Assembly: GCF_014648635.1 (NCBI RefSeq)
Contig: NZ_BMRM01000027.1
Coordinates: 1-64,000, forward strand
Origin: Streptomyces cinerochromogenes
GTDB taxonomy: Bacteria; Actinomycetota; Actinomycetes; Streptomycetales; Streptomycetaceae
Length of the DNA: 64,000 nt
Direction: 5' to 3'
The first letter of the stretch is position 1. Each line of letters begins with the position of its first letter. The translations under genes were made by a program, and so were the position numbers. Shown in pieces: positions 48,991-57,730 of the stretch. Below the pieces are notes generated by a model. The model did not search any database and was not told the DNA's origin. It was given only the letters and a program-made list of their open reading frames with translations.

Positions 48991-49890
48991 ATGACGAGTT
49001 CCCGCACACCCTCGCCCTTCGGCCGCGTCCTCTGCGCCATGGTCACGCCGTTCACCGGGTCCGGCGCGCTCGACCTGGACGGCGCCCAGCGGCTCGCCGC
49101 GCACCTGGTGGCGCGGGGCTGTGACGGCCTGGTCCTGAACGGCACCACGGGCGAGTCGCCCACCACCACCGACGAGGAGAAGGCGCGGCTGGTCGCGGCC
49201 GTACGGGAGGCGGTGGGCGACCGGGTCGCGCTGGTCGCGGGCGTGGGCACCGCCGACACCCGGCACACGGTGGAGCTGGCGCTCGCGGCCGGCAAGGCGG
49301 GCGCCGACGGCGTGCTGGTGGTGACGCCGTACTACAGCCGGCCGCCGCAGGAGGCCGTGGCCGCCCACTTCCGCCAGGTCGCCGACGCGAGCGAGGTACC
49401 GGTGATGCTCTACGACATCCCGGGCCGCACCGGCACCCGCATCGAACCGGAGACGATGATCCGGCTCGCCGCGCATCCGCGGATCGTGGCCGTCAAGGAC
49501 TGCTCCTACGACGTCCTCGGCACCCTGAAGGTGCTGGCCGCGACGGACCTGGCGTACTACGCGGGCTGCGACGAGCACGTGCTGGCGCTGTACGCGGTCG
49601 GCGCGGCGGGCTGTGTGAGCACGGTCGCGAACGCCGCACCGGCCCACATCGCCGCGATCCCGGCCGCCTTCGACGCCGGGGACACCGCACGGGCCGCCGA
49701 GCTCCAGCTGGCCGTCACGCCGCTGACCGAGGCGATGACGGGCGCGGGCCTGCCCGGCACGGTCACCGCGAAGGCCCTGCTGACCCGCCTCGGGCTGCCC
49801 GCCGGCCCGGTCCGCGCGCCGCTGCTGCCCGCCGGCCCGGAGACGGCCGACGGGCTGCTGGCGCGGTACGAGGCGCTGCCCGCGCTCTGA
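48991..49890 (+). CDS. dapA: 4-hydroxy-tetrahydrodipicolinate synthase
   Basis: 299 residues. FGRVLCAMVTPFTGSGALDLDGAQRLAAHLVARGCDGLVLNGTTGESPTTTDEEK, Tyr141 in LYDIPGRTGTRI with Arg146, and the Schiff-base Lys169 in IVAVKDCSYD are the full catalytic set of true DapA. It condenses pyruvate with aspartate semialdehyde for lysine and diaminopimelate. It differs from the two catabolic DHDPS homologues in this window by the GTTGES and YDIPGRTG blocks. Gene is convergent to the biosynthetic operon, 10 bp away. No lysine-riboswitch-like structure was seen in the 132-bp leader. Confidence 0.92.
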   Translation: MTSSRTPSPFGRVLCAMVTPFTGSGALDLDGAQRLAAHLVARGCDGLVLNGTTGESPTTTDEEKARLVAAVREAVGDRVALVAGVGTADTRHTVELALAAGKAGADGVLVVTPYYSRPPQEAVAAHFRQVADASEVPVMLYDIPGRTGTRIEPETMIRLAAHPRIVAVKDCSYDVLGTLKVLAATDLAYYAGCDEHVLALYAVGAAGCVSTVANAAPAHIAAIPAAFDAGDTARAAELQLAVTPLTEAMTGAGLPGTVTAKALLTRLGLPAGPVRAPLLPAGPETADGLLARYEALPAL

Positions 49891-49900
49891 GCGGCGCGTC

Positions 49901-51376
49901 CTAGCCCAGCACCGGCCACCGCTGCAGTTCCCCGCGCAGGGCCCCGGGGTCCGGCTCGTCGGCGGCCCAGGCGATGTGGCCGTCCGGGCGGACCAGCAGG
50001 GTGGTGCGCAGCTCCCCGGCGGGGGCGGCGACGTTCAGCCACGGGGTCCCCGGCACCGGCCGCCCCCGGGTGACCAGGACGAAGCGTCCGTCCCGCAGCA
50101 CCTCGTACAGGCGCCGGCCGCCGGCGAGCCGGAGGTCGGGCACCCGCTGCCCGGTGAGCCGGTGGCTGCCGCGCGGCGCCGGGTAGGAGACGCCGATGCC
50201 GGAGAGCCGGCTCTCGCCGAGCGCCGTGAGCGAACTCAGCCGGGAGACCGCCGGCAGGGCCAGGTCGCGCAGCCGGCGCACGGTGCTGCTGCGCGGGGCG
50301 CTCAGCACGCCCCGGGTGATCGCACCGGAGATCCGCAGGGTCTGCCTGCCGACCGGGTACCGCTCCCGCTGGTAGGAGTCGAGGAGGGGCTCCCCGGCCC
50401 GGCCCTGCACCACGGCGGCCAGCTTCCAGCCCAGGTTGGCGGCGTCCTGCAGCCCGGTGTTCATGCCCATGCCGCCGGCCGGGGAGTGCACGTGCGCGGC
50501 ATCGCCGGCCAGGAGCACCCGGCCGTCGCGGTAGCGCACCGCCTGCCGCTCGTCGGTGTGGAAGCGGGAGATCCAGCGCGGTTCGTGCAGGCCGTGGTCC
50601 GAGCCGAGCACCCGGCGCAGCAGCCCGGCCAGCTCCTCCGGCTCCACCGGCGCGTCGTCGGGGCGGTCGTCCCCGGCGATCCAGCCGATGGCCCGGTACC
50701 AGCCGTCGCCGAACGGCACCAGCGAGGCGAAGCCGTACCGGTTGGCGTTGGTGGTCACCGCCTCGGTGGGCAGCTCCTCGAGCCGGACGTCGGCCAGCAT
50801 CACCGAGCGCAGCACCGACCGGCCGGGGAAGCCGATGCCGGTCAGCCGCCGGACGGCACTGCGCACCCCGTCGCAGCCGACCAGGTACGCGGCGCGGAAG
50901 GTACCCGCCCCGGCCGTGTCCGCCTCGACGGCCCCGGCCCGCCGGCGCAGCGCCACCACCTCGGCACCCCGTACGATCCGCACGCCGGCGGCGAGCGCGC
51001 GCCGCTCCAGCAGCCGCTCGGTGTTGTACTGGGGGGTGATCAGCACGAACGGGTAGCGGCTGCGCAGCCGGTGCAGGTGCAGTTCGAGCCTGCCGAAGAC
51101 GCCGACGACGGGTGCCGTCCGGCCGAGGGTGACCAGTTCGTCGCCGAGGCCGCGGGCGTCCAGCACCTCCAGGCTGCGGGCGTGCACGGCGAAGGCGCGG
51201 GTCAGGTTGGCGTCGGCGTGCGCGCGCCGCTCCAGCAGGGTGACCCGCACCCCGGCGGCGGCGAGGTCTCCGGCCAGCAGCAGTCCGGTGGGTCCCGCGC
51301 CCACGACCAGGACGTCCGCGGGCTCGGCCCGGTCCTCGGCCCGGTCCCCGGACGGGTCGGTGCCCGGGGCGCTCAC
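49901..51376 (-). CDS. FAD-dependent aromatic monooxygenase (last gene of the A-T-TE operon)
   Basis: 491 residues. The FAD loop is DVLVVGAGPTGLLLAGDLAAAGVRVTLLER. The DG motif is YLVGCDGVRSAVRRLTGIGF, and the second FAD motif is GRVLLAGDAAHVHSPAGGMGMNTGLQDAANLGWKLAAV. This is the group A flavin hydroxylase family acting on phenols and polyketide or quinone rings. A thioredoxin-like C-terminal region follows (GQRVPDLRLAGGRRLYEVLRDGRFVLV). GTG 51376 overlaps the methyltransferase stop as GTGA. It could hydroxylate the product of the A-T-TE enzyme; inference. Confidence 0.9.
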   Translation of the reverse strand: MSAPGTDPSGDRAEDRAEPADVLVVGAGPTGLLLAGDLAAAGVRVTLLERRAHADANLTRAFAVHARSLEVLDARGLGDELVTLGRTAPVVGVFGRLELHLHRLRSRYPFVLITPQYNTERLLERRALAAGVRIVRGAEVVALRRRAGAVEADTAGAGTFRAAYLVGCDGVRSAVRRLTGIGFPGRSVLRSVMLADVRLEELPTEAVTTNANRYGFASLVPFGDGWYRAIGWIAGDDRPDDAPVEPEELAGLLRRVLGSDHGLHEPRWISRFHTDERQAVRYRDGRVLLAGDAAHVHSPAGGMGMNTGLQDAANLGWKLAAVVQGRAGEPLLDSYQRERYPVGRQTLRISGAITRGVLSAPRSSTVRRLRDLALPAVSRLSSLTALGESRLSGIGVSYPAPRGSHRLTGQRVPDLRLAGGRRLYEVLRDGRFVLVTRGRPVPGTPWLNVAAPAGELRTTLLVRPDGHIAWAADEPDPGALRGELQRWPVLG

Positions 51377-52401
51377 GCGGGCACCGCGGCGTCGATCAGG
51401 TGCTGGTAGGAGTCGACCGGCCGTACCTCCCGGACGGTGAGCCCCGCGCGCTCCACGAGGCCGACCAGGCCCTGGCGGGTGTGTTTGCGCCCGCCGACGG
51501 TGAGCAGCATCCGCAGGTCCATCGCGGTGCTGAACCGCTGTCCCGGGCCGTCGTCCACGAGGTTCTCCACGACGAGCACCCGGGCTCCGGCGCGGGCCGT
51601 GCGCATCACGGTGCCGAGGACGAGGGCGGCGTCCTCGTCGTTCATGCCGAGGACGTTCTTGAACACGTACGCGTCGACGCCGTCCGGTACCTCCTTGCGG
51701 CAGTCGCCGGTCAGGATCCGGGTCCGGCCGGCGAGCGCGCCGCCGTCGCGCAGCCGGGGGTCGGCGCCCGCGACCACGTCCGGCCGGTCGAAGAGGATCC
51801 CGTGCAGGCCGGGGTGGTGTTCGAGCAGGGAGGCGAGCAGGAAGCCCTGTCCGCCGCCGACGTCCGCGACCGTCCGCGCGCCGTCCAGCGGCAGGGCCCG
51901 CGCCACGGCCCGGGCGGACTGCGTGCTCGCCTGGGTCATGGCGCGGTCGAAGACGGCCGCGGACTCGGGCCAGGCGGTGTGCACGTGCTCGAAGAACTCC
52001 TGGCCGTGCAGGTCGGTGAAGACGTCCCTGCCGGTGCGGACCGACTCGTCGAGCCGGCCCCACAGTTCCCAGGTCCAGGGTTCGGTCATCCACAGCACGA
52101 GCTGGTCCAGGCTGTCCGGGGTGCCCGTGCGCAGCAGCCGCGAGACCTCGGTGTGGACGAACCGGCCCCCGGCGTCCTCGGCGAAGACCTCGTGGCAGGT
52201 GAGCGAGCGCAGCAGGCGGTGCAGCGCGTCCGGGTCGGCGCCGACCGCCGTGGCCAGCTCGCCGGCCGTGGCCGGGGTGTCGCCGAGGGCGTCGGCGAGG
52301 CCCAGCCTCACGGCCGCGCGCAGCGAGGCGGCGCAGCCGGCGCTGAGCGCGCGTTCCAGCAGGCCCAGCACGTACGGCTCGGTCGGTGTCTCGGTGGTCA
52401 C
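51373..52401 (-). CDS. SAM-dependent O-methyltransferase (plant/fungal-type fold)
   Basis: 342 residues. The N-terminal dimerisation helices have LRAAVRLGLADALGDTPATAGELATAVGADPDALHRLLRSLTCHEVFAEDAGGRFVHTEVSRLLRTG. The SAM loop is TVADVGGGQGFLLASLLEHHPGLHGILFDRPDVV, and the catalytic region is CRKEVPDGVDAYVFKNVLGMNDEDAALVLG. Such enzymes methylate phenolic hydroxyls of secondary metabolites. GTG 52401 overlaps the stop of the epimerase-like gene and its own stop overlaps the monooxygenase start. Confidence 0.9.
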   Translation of the reverse strand: MTTETPTEPYVLGLLERALSAGCAASLRAAVRLGLADALGDTPATAGELATAVGADPDALHRLLRSLTCHEVFAEDAGGRFVHTEVSRLLRTGTPDSLDQLVLWMTEPWTWELWGRLDESVRTGRDVFTDLHGQEFFEHVHTAWPESAAVFDRAMTQASTQSARAVARALPLDGARTVADVGGGQGFLLASLLEHHPGLHGILFDRPDVVAGADPRLRDGGALAGRTRILTGDCRKEVPDGVDAYVFKNVLGMNDEDAALVLGTVMRTARAGARVLVVENLVDDGPGQRFSTAMDLRMLLTVGGRKHTRQGLVGLVERAGLTVREVRPVDSYQHLIDAAVPA

Positions 52402-53366
52402 GGTTGGACAGACCTCTCTTCGGGAGCGGCTTGCACGGTGCCGGGGAAGTGCGCGTCCAGCACCTGCCGGACCCCCTCGCGCCAGGACCACGCGCAGTCG
52501 CCCGTGATGCCGCGGCGGCGGGTGGTGTCGTACGCGATGACGGCGCGGGTGACGTCGCTGGGGGCGAAGTCGACGGGGACCCCGGTGAGGCGGGAGACGT
52601 GGGACATCAGGTCCCGCACCCCGACGGTCTCGTCCCCGCCCCAGTTCACGACGGTCGCGGGCGCCGCCGCCGCGGCCCACAGCCGGGGCACGTGCCGGGC
52701 GATGTCGTCGGTGTGGATCGGGGAGCAGTAGTGCTGGCCGGCGGGGGGTACGGCGATCGGTTCCCCGGCGAGCATCTGCCGGAAGTAGATGACGGGGAGC
52801 CCGCCGTGCCCGTGCGGCCCGTAGGCCACGTTGAGCCGGGCGATGGTGGTGGGCAGGCCCAGGGCCACGGCGAGCGCGCGGACGGCGCCCTCGGTGGCCA
52901 GCTTGCCCACCGGGTAGGCCGGCAGCCACGCCGACGCGGTGCCCAGCGGGTCGGACTCGGTGTGCCGGTGGTCGGGCGCCTGGGGGGCGTAGACCGCGCT
53001 GGTGGAGACGTACAGGAAGGCCTCGGCGGCGCGGCAGTGGGTCATCAGGCGGCCGGCGGCGACGGAGTTCACCGCCACCGCGTCCTCGAAGTCCCCGTCG
53101 CCGCGCTCGACCGCCGCGTGCAGCACGTGGGTGAAGTCGCGGGGCAGGCCGTGGAGTTCGTCGCCGGCCATGTCCCAGCGCCAGGTCCGGATCCCCCGCT
53201 GCCGGAACCGGTGCTCCAGGGCGGGGTCCCGGAACCGGCCGAGGCACCACACCTCGTTGTGTGCGGCGAGCGTCTCGGCCACGGTGCGGGCGACCAGGCC
53301 GGTCGCGCCGGTGATCAGGATCTTCTTCCCGGCCGGCCAGGTGGTGTCGTGCGGGTGTTCAGTCAT
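52398..53366 (-). CDS. NAD(P)-dependent epimerase/dehydratase-like reductase
   Basis: 322 residues, extended SDR. ILITGATGLVARTVAETLAAHNEVWCLGR is the nucleotide loop, THVLHAAVERGDGDFEDAVAVNS follows, and YVSTSAVYAPQAPDHRHTESDPLGTASAWLPAYPVGKLATEGAVRAL holds the Ser and the YPVGK Tyr-Lys pair. It is plausibly a carbonyl reductase or dehydratase that modifies the cluster product. ATG 53366 lies inside the end of the A-T-TE gene (8-bp overlap) and at the start of a 12-base tandem repeat array. Confidence 0.87.
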   Translation of the reverse strand: MTEHPHDTTWPAGKKILITGATGLVARTVAETLAAHNEVWCLGRFRDPALEHRFRQRGIRTWRWDMAGDELHGLPRDFTHVLHAAVERGDGDFEDAVAVNSVAAGRLMTHCRAAEAFLYVSTSAVYAPQAPDHRHTESDPLGTASAWLPAYPVGKLATEGAVRALAVALGLPTTIARLNVAYGPHGHGGLPVIYFRQMLAGEPIAVPPAGQHYCSPIHTDDIARHVPRLWAAAAAPATVVNWGGDETVGVRDLMSHVSRLTGVPVDFAPSDVTRAVIAYDTTRRRGITGDCAWSWREGVRQVLDAHFPGTVQAAPEERSVQP

Positions 53367-56226
53367 GTGCTCGGTCTTGTGCTCGCTCTTGTGCTCGGTC
53401 GTGCGTTCGGTCTTGTGCCCGGCCGGTGAGGGCCCGGTCGAGTTCCGCGCGCAGCAGCGACTGGAAGACGGCCACGTGCCGGGGGCCCATGAGGGTGTAG
53501 TGCTCGCCGGGCACGTCGATGTACCGGGGTTCCTCGCGGGTGAAGTCCGCCCAGCGGCTCAGCTCCTTGTCCCGCCAGTCCTGCTTCGTGCCGCGCAGGG
53601 GGACGGCGTAGAAGACGCTCATCCGGGCGACGCTGCCGGCCGGCCGGTAGCTGCGGCCGAGGTCGGTGAGGCCGTCGGCGAGTTCCGCCCAGGCGGTGAA
53701 CCGGGCCAGGTCGAGGTCGAGTTCGGCGAGCCGGTCCGGGTCGGCGAGGTCGATCAGCCGGGCGAGCTGTTCTTGCCGGCCCAGCGGGCGGAGTTCGGCG
53801 GGCAGGGTGGCCGCCCGCTGCCCGGTGACCAGGTCCAGGAACATCGCCAGGTTGACCGCGGTCTCCACGAAGTCCAGCTCGTCCATGCGGTACTTGATGT
53901 GCGGGGGCAGGTTGAAGCTGCCCAGGAAGTCCACCCGCTCGCCGTCCGCCTCCAGCAGCTTGGCCACCTCGAAGGCGACGGCCGCGCCGAAGGAGTACCC
54001 GGCGAGGGCGTAGGGGCCGTGCGGCTGCCTGGCCCGGATGGCGTCCGCGTAGGTGCGCGCCATCTCGTCGAAGGTCTCGAAGGGCTTCTCCCCCGGGTTG
54101 AACCCGCGGGCCCGCAGGGCGTAGAAGGGCCGCTCGTGGGCGAAGTACTTGGCCAGGTTGACGAAGACGAGCACTTCGCCGACGCCGGGGTGGACGCAGA
54201 ACAGCGGGGTGCCCTCGCCGGTGGTCTGCAGCGGGACGACCGGGTCGTACGGCACGGGTCCGCCGCCCTGCCCGGCGTCGATCAGCGCGGCCAGGGCGCG
54301 GACGCTGGGCGAGGTGAGGATCGCGAGCACCGGAAGGTCCACGCCGGGGAAGCGCTCGGCGATCAGGCGCTTGAGGCGCAGGATGTCCAGGGAGGTGCCG
54401 CCGAGGTCGAAGAAGCCGGCGGTGGCGCTGATGGTGCCCGGGTCCTGTTCCACGAGGTCGCCGTACAGCCCGGTCAGCGTCCGCTCGGTCTCGCCCTCCG
54501 GGGCGGTGTAGCCGCCCAGCTGCCGGGTGACCAGCTCCTGGACCGCCGTGAGGTGTCCGGCGTAGTCGCCGGACTCCAGCCGCCGCCGCATGAGCGAGCG
54601 CTGGATCTTGCCGAGGCTCGTCTTCGGGAAGGCGTCCTCAGGCAGCGGGAGCAGCACCGCCGGGCGGAATCCCCAGTGCAGTACGGCGGTGTTCCGGACG
54701 GCGATGAGCAGGCGGTGCAGTGCCGCCTCGTCGCCGGCGACGTCGGGGGTGACGGCGAAGGCGACCGCGAGCTGCTCGGTGTCGCTGCCCGGCGGGCGTG
54801 TGGGGAACGCGGCGACATAGGACCGGGCGATGCCTTCGAGGCCGTCGAGGACCGATTCCAGGTCGTGGCTGTAGTAGTTGACGCCGTTGACGATGATGCT
54901 GTCCTTGCTGCGCCCGACCAGGGTCAGCCGGCCCCCGTCGAGCCGGCCGAGGTCGCCGGTGCGGAACCAGCCGTCCGCCGTGAACGCCGCCTGGGTCGCC
55001 TCCTTGTCGTTCCAGTACCCGTCGGTGATCATCGGGCCGGTGAGCTGGACCTCGCCGGTCTCCGAGTCGGCGAGCGGGGTGCCGTCGCCGGCGGCGATCC
55101 TGATCCGGAGCCCGTCGACGGGCCGTCCGACCGCGGCGAACTCGCTGTCCCGGTCGGCGTCGGGGAACTCCCGGTTGTAGATGCTGCCGGCGCAGGTCTC
55201 GGTCATGCCGAAGGCGGGCCACAGGGCCCCGCGGCGCAGTCCGTGGGGAGCCAGCCGGTCGAGGAACGCCACTCCGGTGGCCACCGGGTTGGCCTCCCCG
55301 CCGGAGACGATGTACCGCAGGCAGGACAGGTCGAGGGCCGGCGGGGAGGGCTGCCGGTCGAGCGCCTTGTTGATCAGGCCGAGCAGGAAGTTCGGGGTGA
55401 ACGTCATGGTGACCCGGTGGGCGTCGATCAGCCGGAGGAAGTGCAGCGGGTCGGCCAGCACCGTCTCCGGGGGCGCCTGCACCTGTACGGCGCCGACCGA
55501 CAGCGGCAGCAGGTGGGCCTCCAGCAGCGCGGCGACGTGGTCGTAGGAGATCCAGTTGAGCGTCACGTCGGCCGCGGTGAGCGACTGTGTGCGGGCCTTG
55601 GCCGCCATGGAGGCGAGCAGGTTGCCGTGGGTGAGCCGGACCGCCTTGGCGGCGCCGGTGGAGCCGGAGGTGAGGACCAGCAGCGCGACGTCGTCGGGGT
55701 CGCCGGCGGCCGGCGGGGCCGCGGGGGCGTCCGGGGCGGCGGCGGTCAGTTCCTCGACCGTGGTGACCGTCAGCCCCTCGACGGCGGGGAGTTCCTCGCG
55801 GGTGCGCCGGTCGGTGAGGACGAGCGGCCCGTCGAGCAGGGCGTCGACGTGGCCCAACTGGGCGGCCCAGCGCTGCGGATCGCTGCGCAGGGGCACCAGC
55901 GGGCACGCGGTGATCCCTCCAAGCAGGCAGGCCCACAGGGCCGGCACGAACTCCTCCGGCCGCTCCAGCAGCAGCGCCACGACACGGCCCGGGCGGACGC
56001 CCTCGGCCCGCAGGGCGCCCAGCAGGCGGAGCGACTCCGCGAGCAGCTCCGGATAGGTCTGGAGGGTGTGCCCCGAAGGGCGTTCCGCCGTGCAGTAGCG
56101 CAGCCCGTGTTCCGGGAAGTCCGCCGCGGCCCTCACCAGCAGGCCGCCGAGGCCGGTGCTCCGCTCGCCGCTGTCGTCCCCGGCCGCGGCGGTCCGGGCG
56201 GCGGGTGTCCTCGGGCTGGTCGTCAT
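53359..56226 (-). CDS. NRPS-like A-T-TE enzyme, probable quinone/furanone synthetase
   Basis: 955 residues, no condensation domain. Adenylation spans about 25-545: LLVLTSGSTGAAKAVRLTH at 182-200, TLNWISYDHVAALLEAHLLPL, the GMTETCAGSIYN block at 340-351 and the A10 Lys540 in PKTSLGKIQ. The carrier domain has Ser612 in FFDLGGTSLDI. The thioesterase (about 670-940) has Ser745 in AGYSFGAA and a late GEHYTLMGPRH His. The NWISYDHV, GMTETCAG and NLPPHIKYRMDELDF blocks are those of the atromentin/polyporic-acid synthetases that dimerise aryl-pyruvates. No aspartate typical for amino-acid pockets is evident in the A4 region. Its C-terminal tail is a 12-base repeat product. Substrate unproven. Confidence 0.85.
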   Translation of the reverse strand: MTTSPRTPAARTAAAGDDSGERSTGLGGLLVRAAADFPEHGLRYCTAERPSGHTLQTYPELLAESLRLLGALRAEGVRPGRVVALLLERPEEFVPALWACLLGGITACPLVPLRSDPQRWAAQLGHVDALLDGPLVLTDRRTREELPAVEGLTVTTVEELTAAAPDAPAAPPAAGDPDDVALLVLTSGSTGAAKAVRLTHGNLLASMAAKARTQSLTAADVTLNWISYDHVAALLEAHLLPLSVGAVQVQAPPETVLADPLHFLRLIDAHRVTMTFTPNFLLGLINKALDRQPSPPALDLSCLRYIVSGGEANPVATGVAFLDRLAPHGLRRGALWPAFGMTETCAGSIYNREFPDADRDSEFAAVGRPVDGLRIRIAAGDGTPLADSETGEVQLTGPMITDGYWNDKEATQAAFTADGWFRTGDLGRLDGGRLTLVGRSKDSIIVNGVNYYSHDLESVLDGLEGIARSYVAAFPTRPPGSDTEQLAVAFAVTPDVAGDEAALHRLLIAVRNTAVLHWGFRPAVLLPLPEDAFPKTSLGKIQRSLMRRRLESGDYAGHLTAVQELVTRQLGGYTAPEGETERTLTGLYGDLVEQDPGTISATAGFFDLGGTSLDILRLKRLIAERFPGVDLPVLAILTSPSVRALAALIDAGQGGGPVPYDPVVPLQTTGEGTPLFCVHPGVGEVLVFVNLAKYFAHERPFYALRARGFNPGEKPFETFDEMARTYADAIRARQPHGPYALAGYSFGAAVAFEVAKLLEADGERVDFLGSFNLPPHIKYRMDELDFVETAVNLAMFLDLVTGQRAATLPAELRPLGRQEQLARLIDLADPDRLAELDLDLARFTAWAELADGLTDLGRSYRPAGSVARMSVFYAVPLRGTKQDWRDKELSRWADFTREEPRYIDVPGEHYTLMGPRHVAVFQSLLRAELDRALTGRAQDRTHDRAQERAQDRAHD
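53366..53425. repeat. Five 12-base tandem repeats at the 3' end of the A-T-TE gene
   Basis: Units TGTGCTCGGTCT, TGTGCTCGCTCT, TGTGCTCGGTCG, TGCGTTCGGTCT, TGTGCCCGGCCG in plus-strand order. They encode the RAQD/RAQE/RTHD-type tail of the A-T-TE protein and extend to the start codon of the epimerase-like gene. Confidence 0.8.
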
Positions 56227-57524
56227 CGTGCCTTTCCTCGGTCGGCGTCCCGCGTCACGGCGGGGTGGCGGGGGCTGCCCAGGGCGGCGAGCAGTTCGGC
56301 GGCCCGGCCGCGGATGTCCTCCCACGGCTTCGGGAGCGTGACCAGTCCGCGCAGCTCGCGCAGGACCCGGGGCGGGATCCCGGTCCCGAGCACGCCCCTC
56401 ACCAGGCCCTGGCGCGCGTAGAACGCGGCGAGCCGGGGGCGGTCGGGGTCGTCCAGGTCCGCGTACGGCACCTCGACGCGGTCCGCGCCGTGCAGCAGGC
56501 CGTACGCCTGGAGCTTCAGCGCGTACTGGTCGGACCAGAAGTAGGGGACCGGGGTGTACGCGGCGCGCGGTTCCGGTGCGGCGCCCAGTTCGGACAGCAG
56601 GTTGTGCGCGGCCACGGCACCCTGCTCGGTGGCGTTGATGCGGTGCTCGGTGCGCACGGGTTCGCCGTGGACGCGGTGGTCCCAGTGGGCGACGTCCCCG
56701 GCGGCGTACACGAGGGGGGCCGCCGCGCTGTACGCGTCGCAGCGGACGCCGCGGTCGACGGTGAGCCCGCTCCCGGCGAGCCACTCGGTGTTCGGTACGG
56801 ATCCGATCGCCAGCACGACGGTGTCCGCCGGGACCGTGGTCCCGTCCGCGAGACGGACGCCCGACACCCTTCCCCGGGTGCCCGCCAGCCCGGTCACCGT
56901 CTGCCCGGTGTGCAGCTTGACCCCTCTGCTCCGGTGGATCCGGCCGAGCATCTCGCCGACGGCGGGGCCGAAGACCCGCTCCATCGGGACCGACTCGTCG
57001 GTGATGACGGTCACCTCGTGGGCGTTGCGTGCGGTGAGGGAGGAGGCCACCTCCATGCCGAGCGGCCCGGAGCCGACGACCGCCACGGTGCCGCCGGCCC
57101 ACAGGCTGGCCCGCAGGGCGGCCAGGTCGTCCAGTGTGCGCAGGGTGTGCACACCCGAGAGCGCCTGCGCGCCGGCGAGGGTGCGGGCGCGGACGCCGGT
57201 CGCGATGATCAGGCCGTCGAACGCGAGGTGTTCGCCGTCGTCGAGGATCACCCGCCGGCCGCCGAGGTCGAGTCCGCGGGCGCGGACGCCGAGGCGCAGG
57301 TCGAGTGCGCTCCCGTCGAGGGCCGCGGGGTCGCGCATGGCGGTCCGCTGTTCGTCCCACTCGCCCGTCAGGACCTGCTTGGACAGCGGCGGACGCTCGT
57401 AGGGCGGGTGCGGCTCGTCGCCGATGACGACGAGACGCCCGTCGTAGCCCTTCCTGCGCAGGGTCTCCGCCGCGGAGAGGCCGGCGGCCGAGGCGCCGGC
57501 CACCACGATGGTCCCAGGGCTCAC
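56223..57524 (-). CDS. Ferredoxin--NAD(P)+ reductase (FAD/NAD-dependent, rubredoxin-reductase type)
   Basis: 433 residues. The FAD loop is TIVVAGASAAGLSAAETLRRKGYDGRLVVIGDEPHPPYERPPLSK. The NAD loop is TVAVVGSGPLGMEVASSLT. GVRCDAYSAAAPLVYAAGDVAHW is the second FAD motif, and the C-terminal domain has YTPVPYFWSDQYALKLQAYG. It passes electrons from NAD(P)H to the small ferredoxin encoded immediately upstream. GTG 57524 overlaps the ferredoxin stop as GTGA, and its own stop overlaps the A-T-TE start as ATGA. No P450 is seen to receive the electrons. Confidence 0.92.
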   Translation of the reverse strand: MSPGTIVVAGASAAGLSAAETLRRKGYDGRLVVIGDEPHPPYERPPLSKQVLTGEWDEQRTAMRDPAALDGSALDLRLGVRARGLDLGGRRVILDDGEHLAFDGLIIATGVRARTLAGAQALSGVHTLRTLDDLAALRASLWAGGTVAVVGSGPLGMEVASSLTARNAHEVTVITDESVPMERVFGPAVGEMLGRIHRSRGVKLHTGQTVTGLAGTRGRVSGVRLADGTTVPADTVVLAIGSVPNTEWLAGSGLTVDRGVRCDAYSAAAPLVYAAGDVAHWDHRVHGEPVRTEHRINATEQGAVAAHNLLSELGAAPEPRAAYTPVPYFWSDQYALKLQAYGLLHGADRVEVPYADLDDPDRPRLAAFYARQGLVRGVLGTGIPPRVLRELRGLVTLPKPWEDIRGRAAELLAALGSPRHPAVTRDADRGKAR

Positions 57525-57730
57525 CGCAGCGCCTTGAGGGCCGAGCCGGGGCAGGCCGTGACGGCCTGGAGCACCGCGTCGTGCAGATGGGCCGGGGGTT
57601 CGGGGTCGAGGACCAGTACGATCCCGTCGTCCTCGTCCTGGTCGAAGACGTCGGGGGCGAGGATCGCGCACTGCCCCGCGGCACAGCACTTGTCGTAGTC
57701 CGCAACAACCTTCATCACTGCCACCTTCAT
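57521..57730 (-). CDS. [3Fe-4S]-type ferredoxin (P450-redox-partner class)
   Basis: 69 residues. VADYDKCCAAGQCAILAPDVFDQDEDDGIVLVLD with C-x5-C spacing, and ACPGSAL for the last Cys-Pro, match the small actinobacterial ferredoxins that serve cytochrome P450s or Rieske-free oxygenases. ATG 57730 overlaps the SARP stop as ATGA, the same coupling used down the operon. ATG 57715 with AAGG upstream would give the usual 64 residues and is a fair alternative. Confidence 0.88.
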   Translation of the reverse strand: MKVAVMKVVADYDKCCAAGQCAILAPDVFDQDEDDGIVLVLDPEPPAHLHDAVLQAVTACPGSALKALR

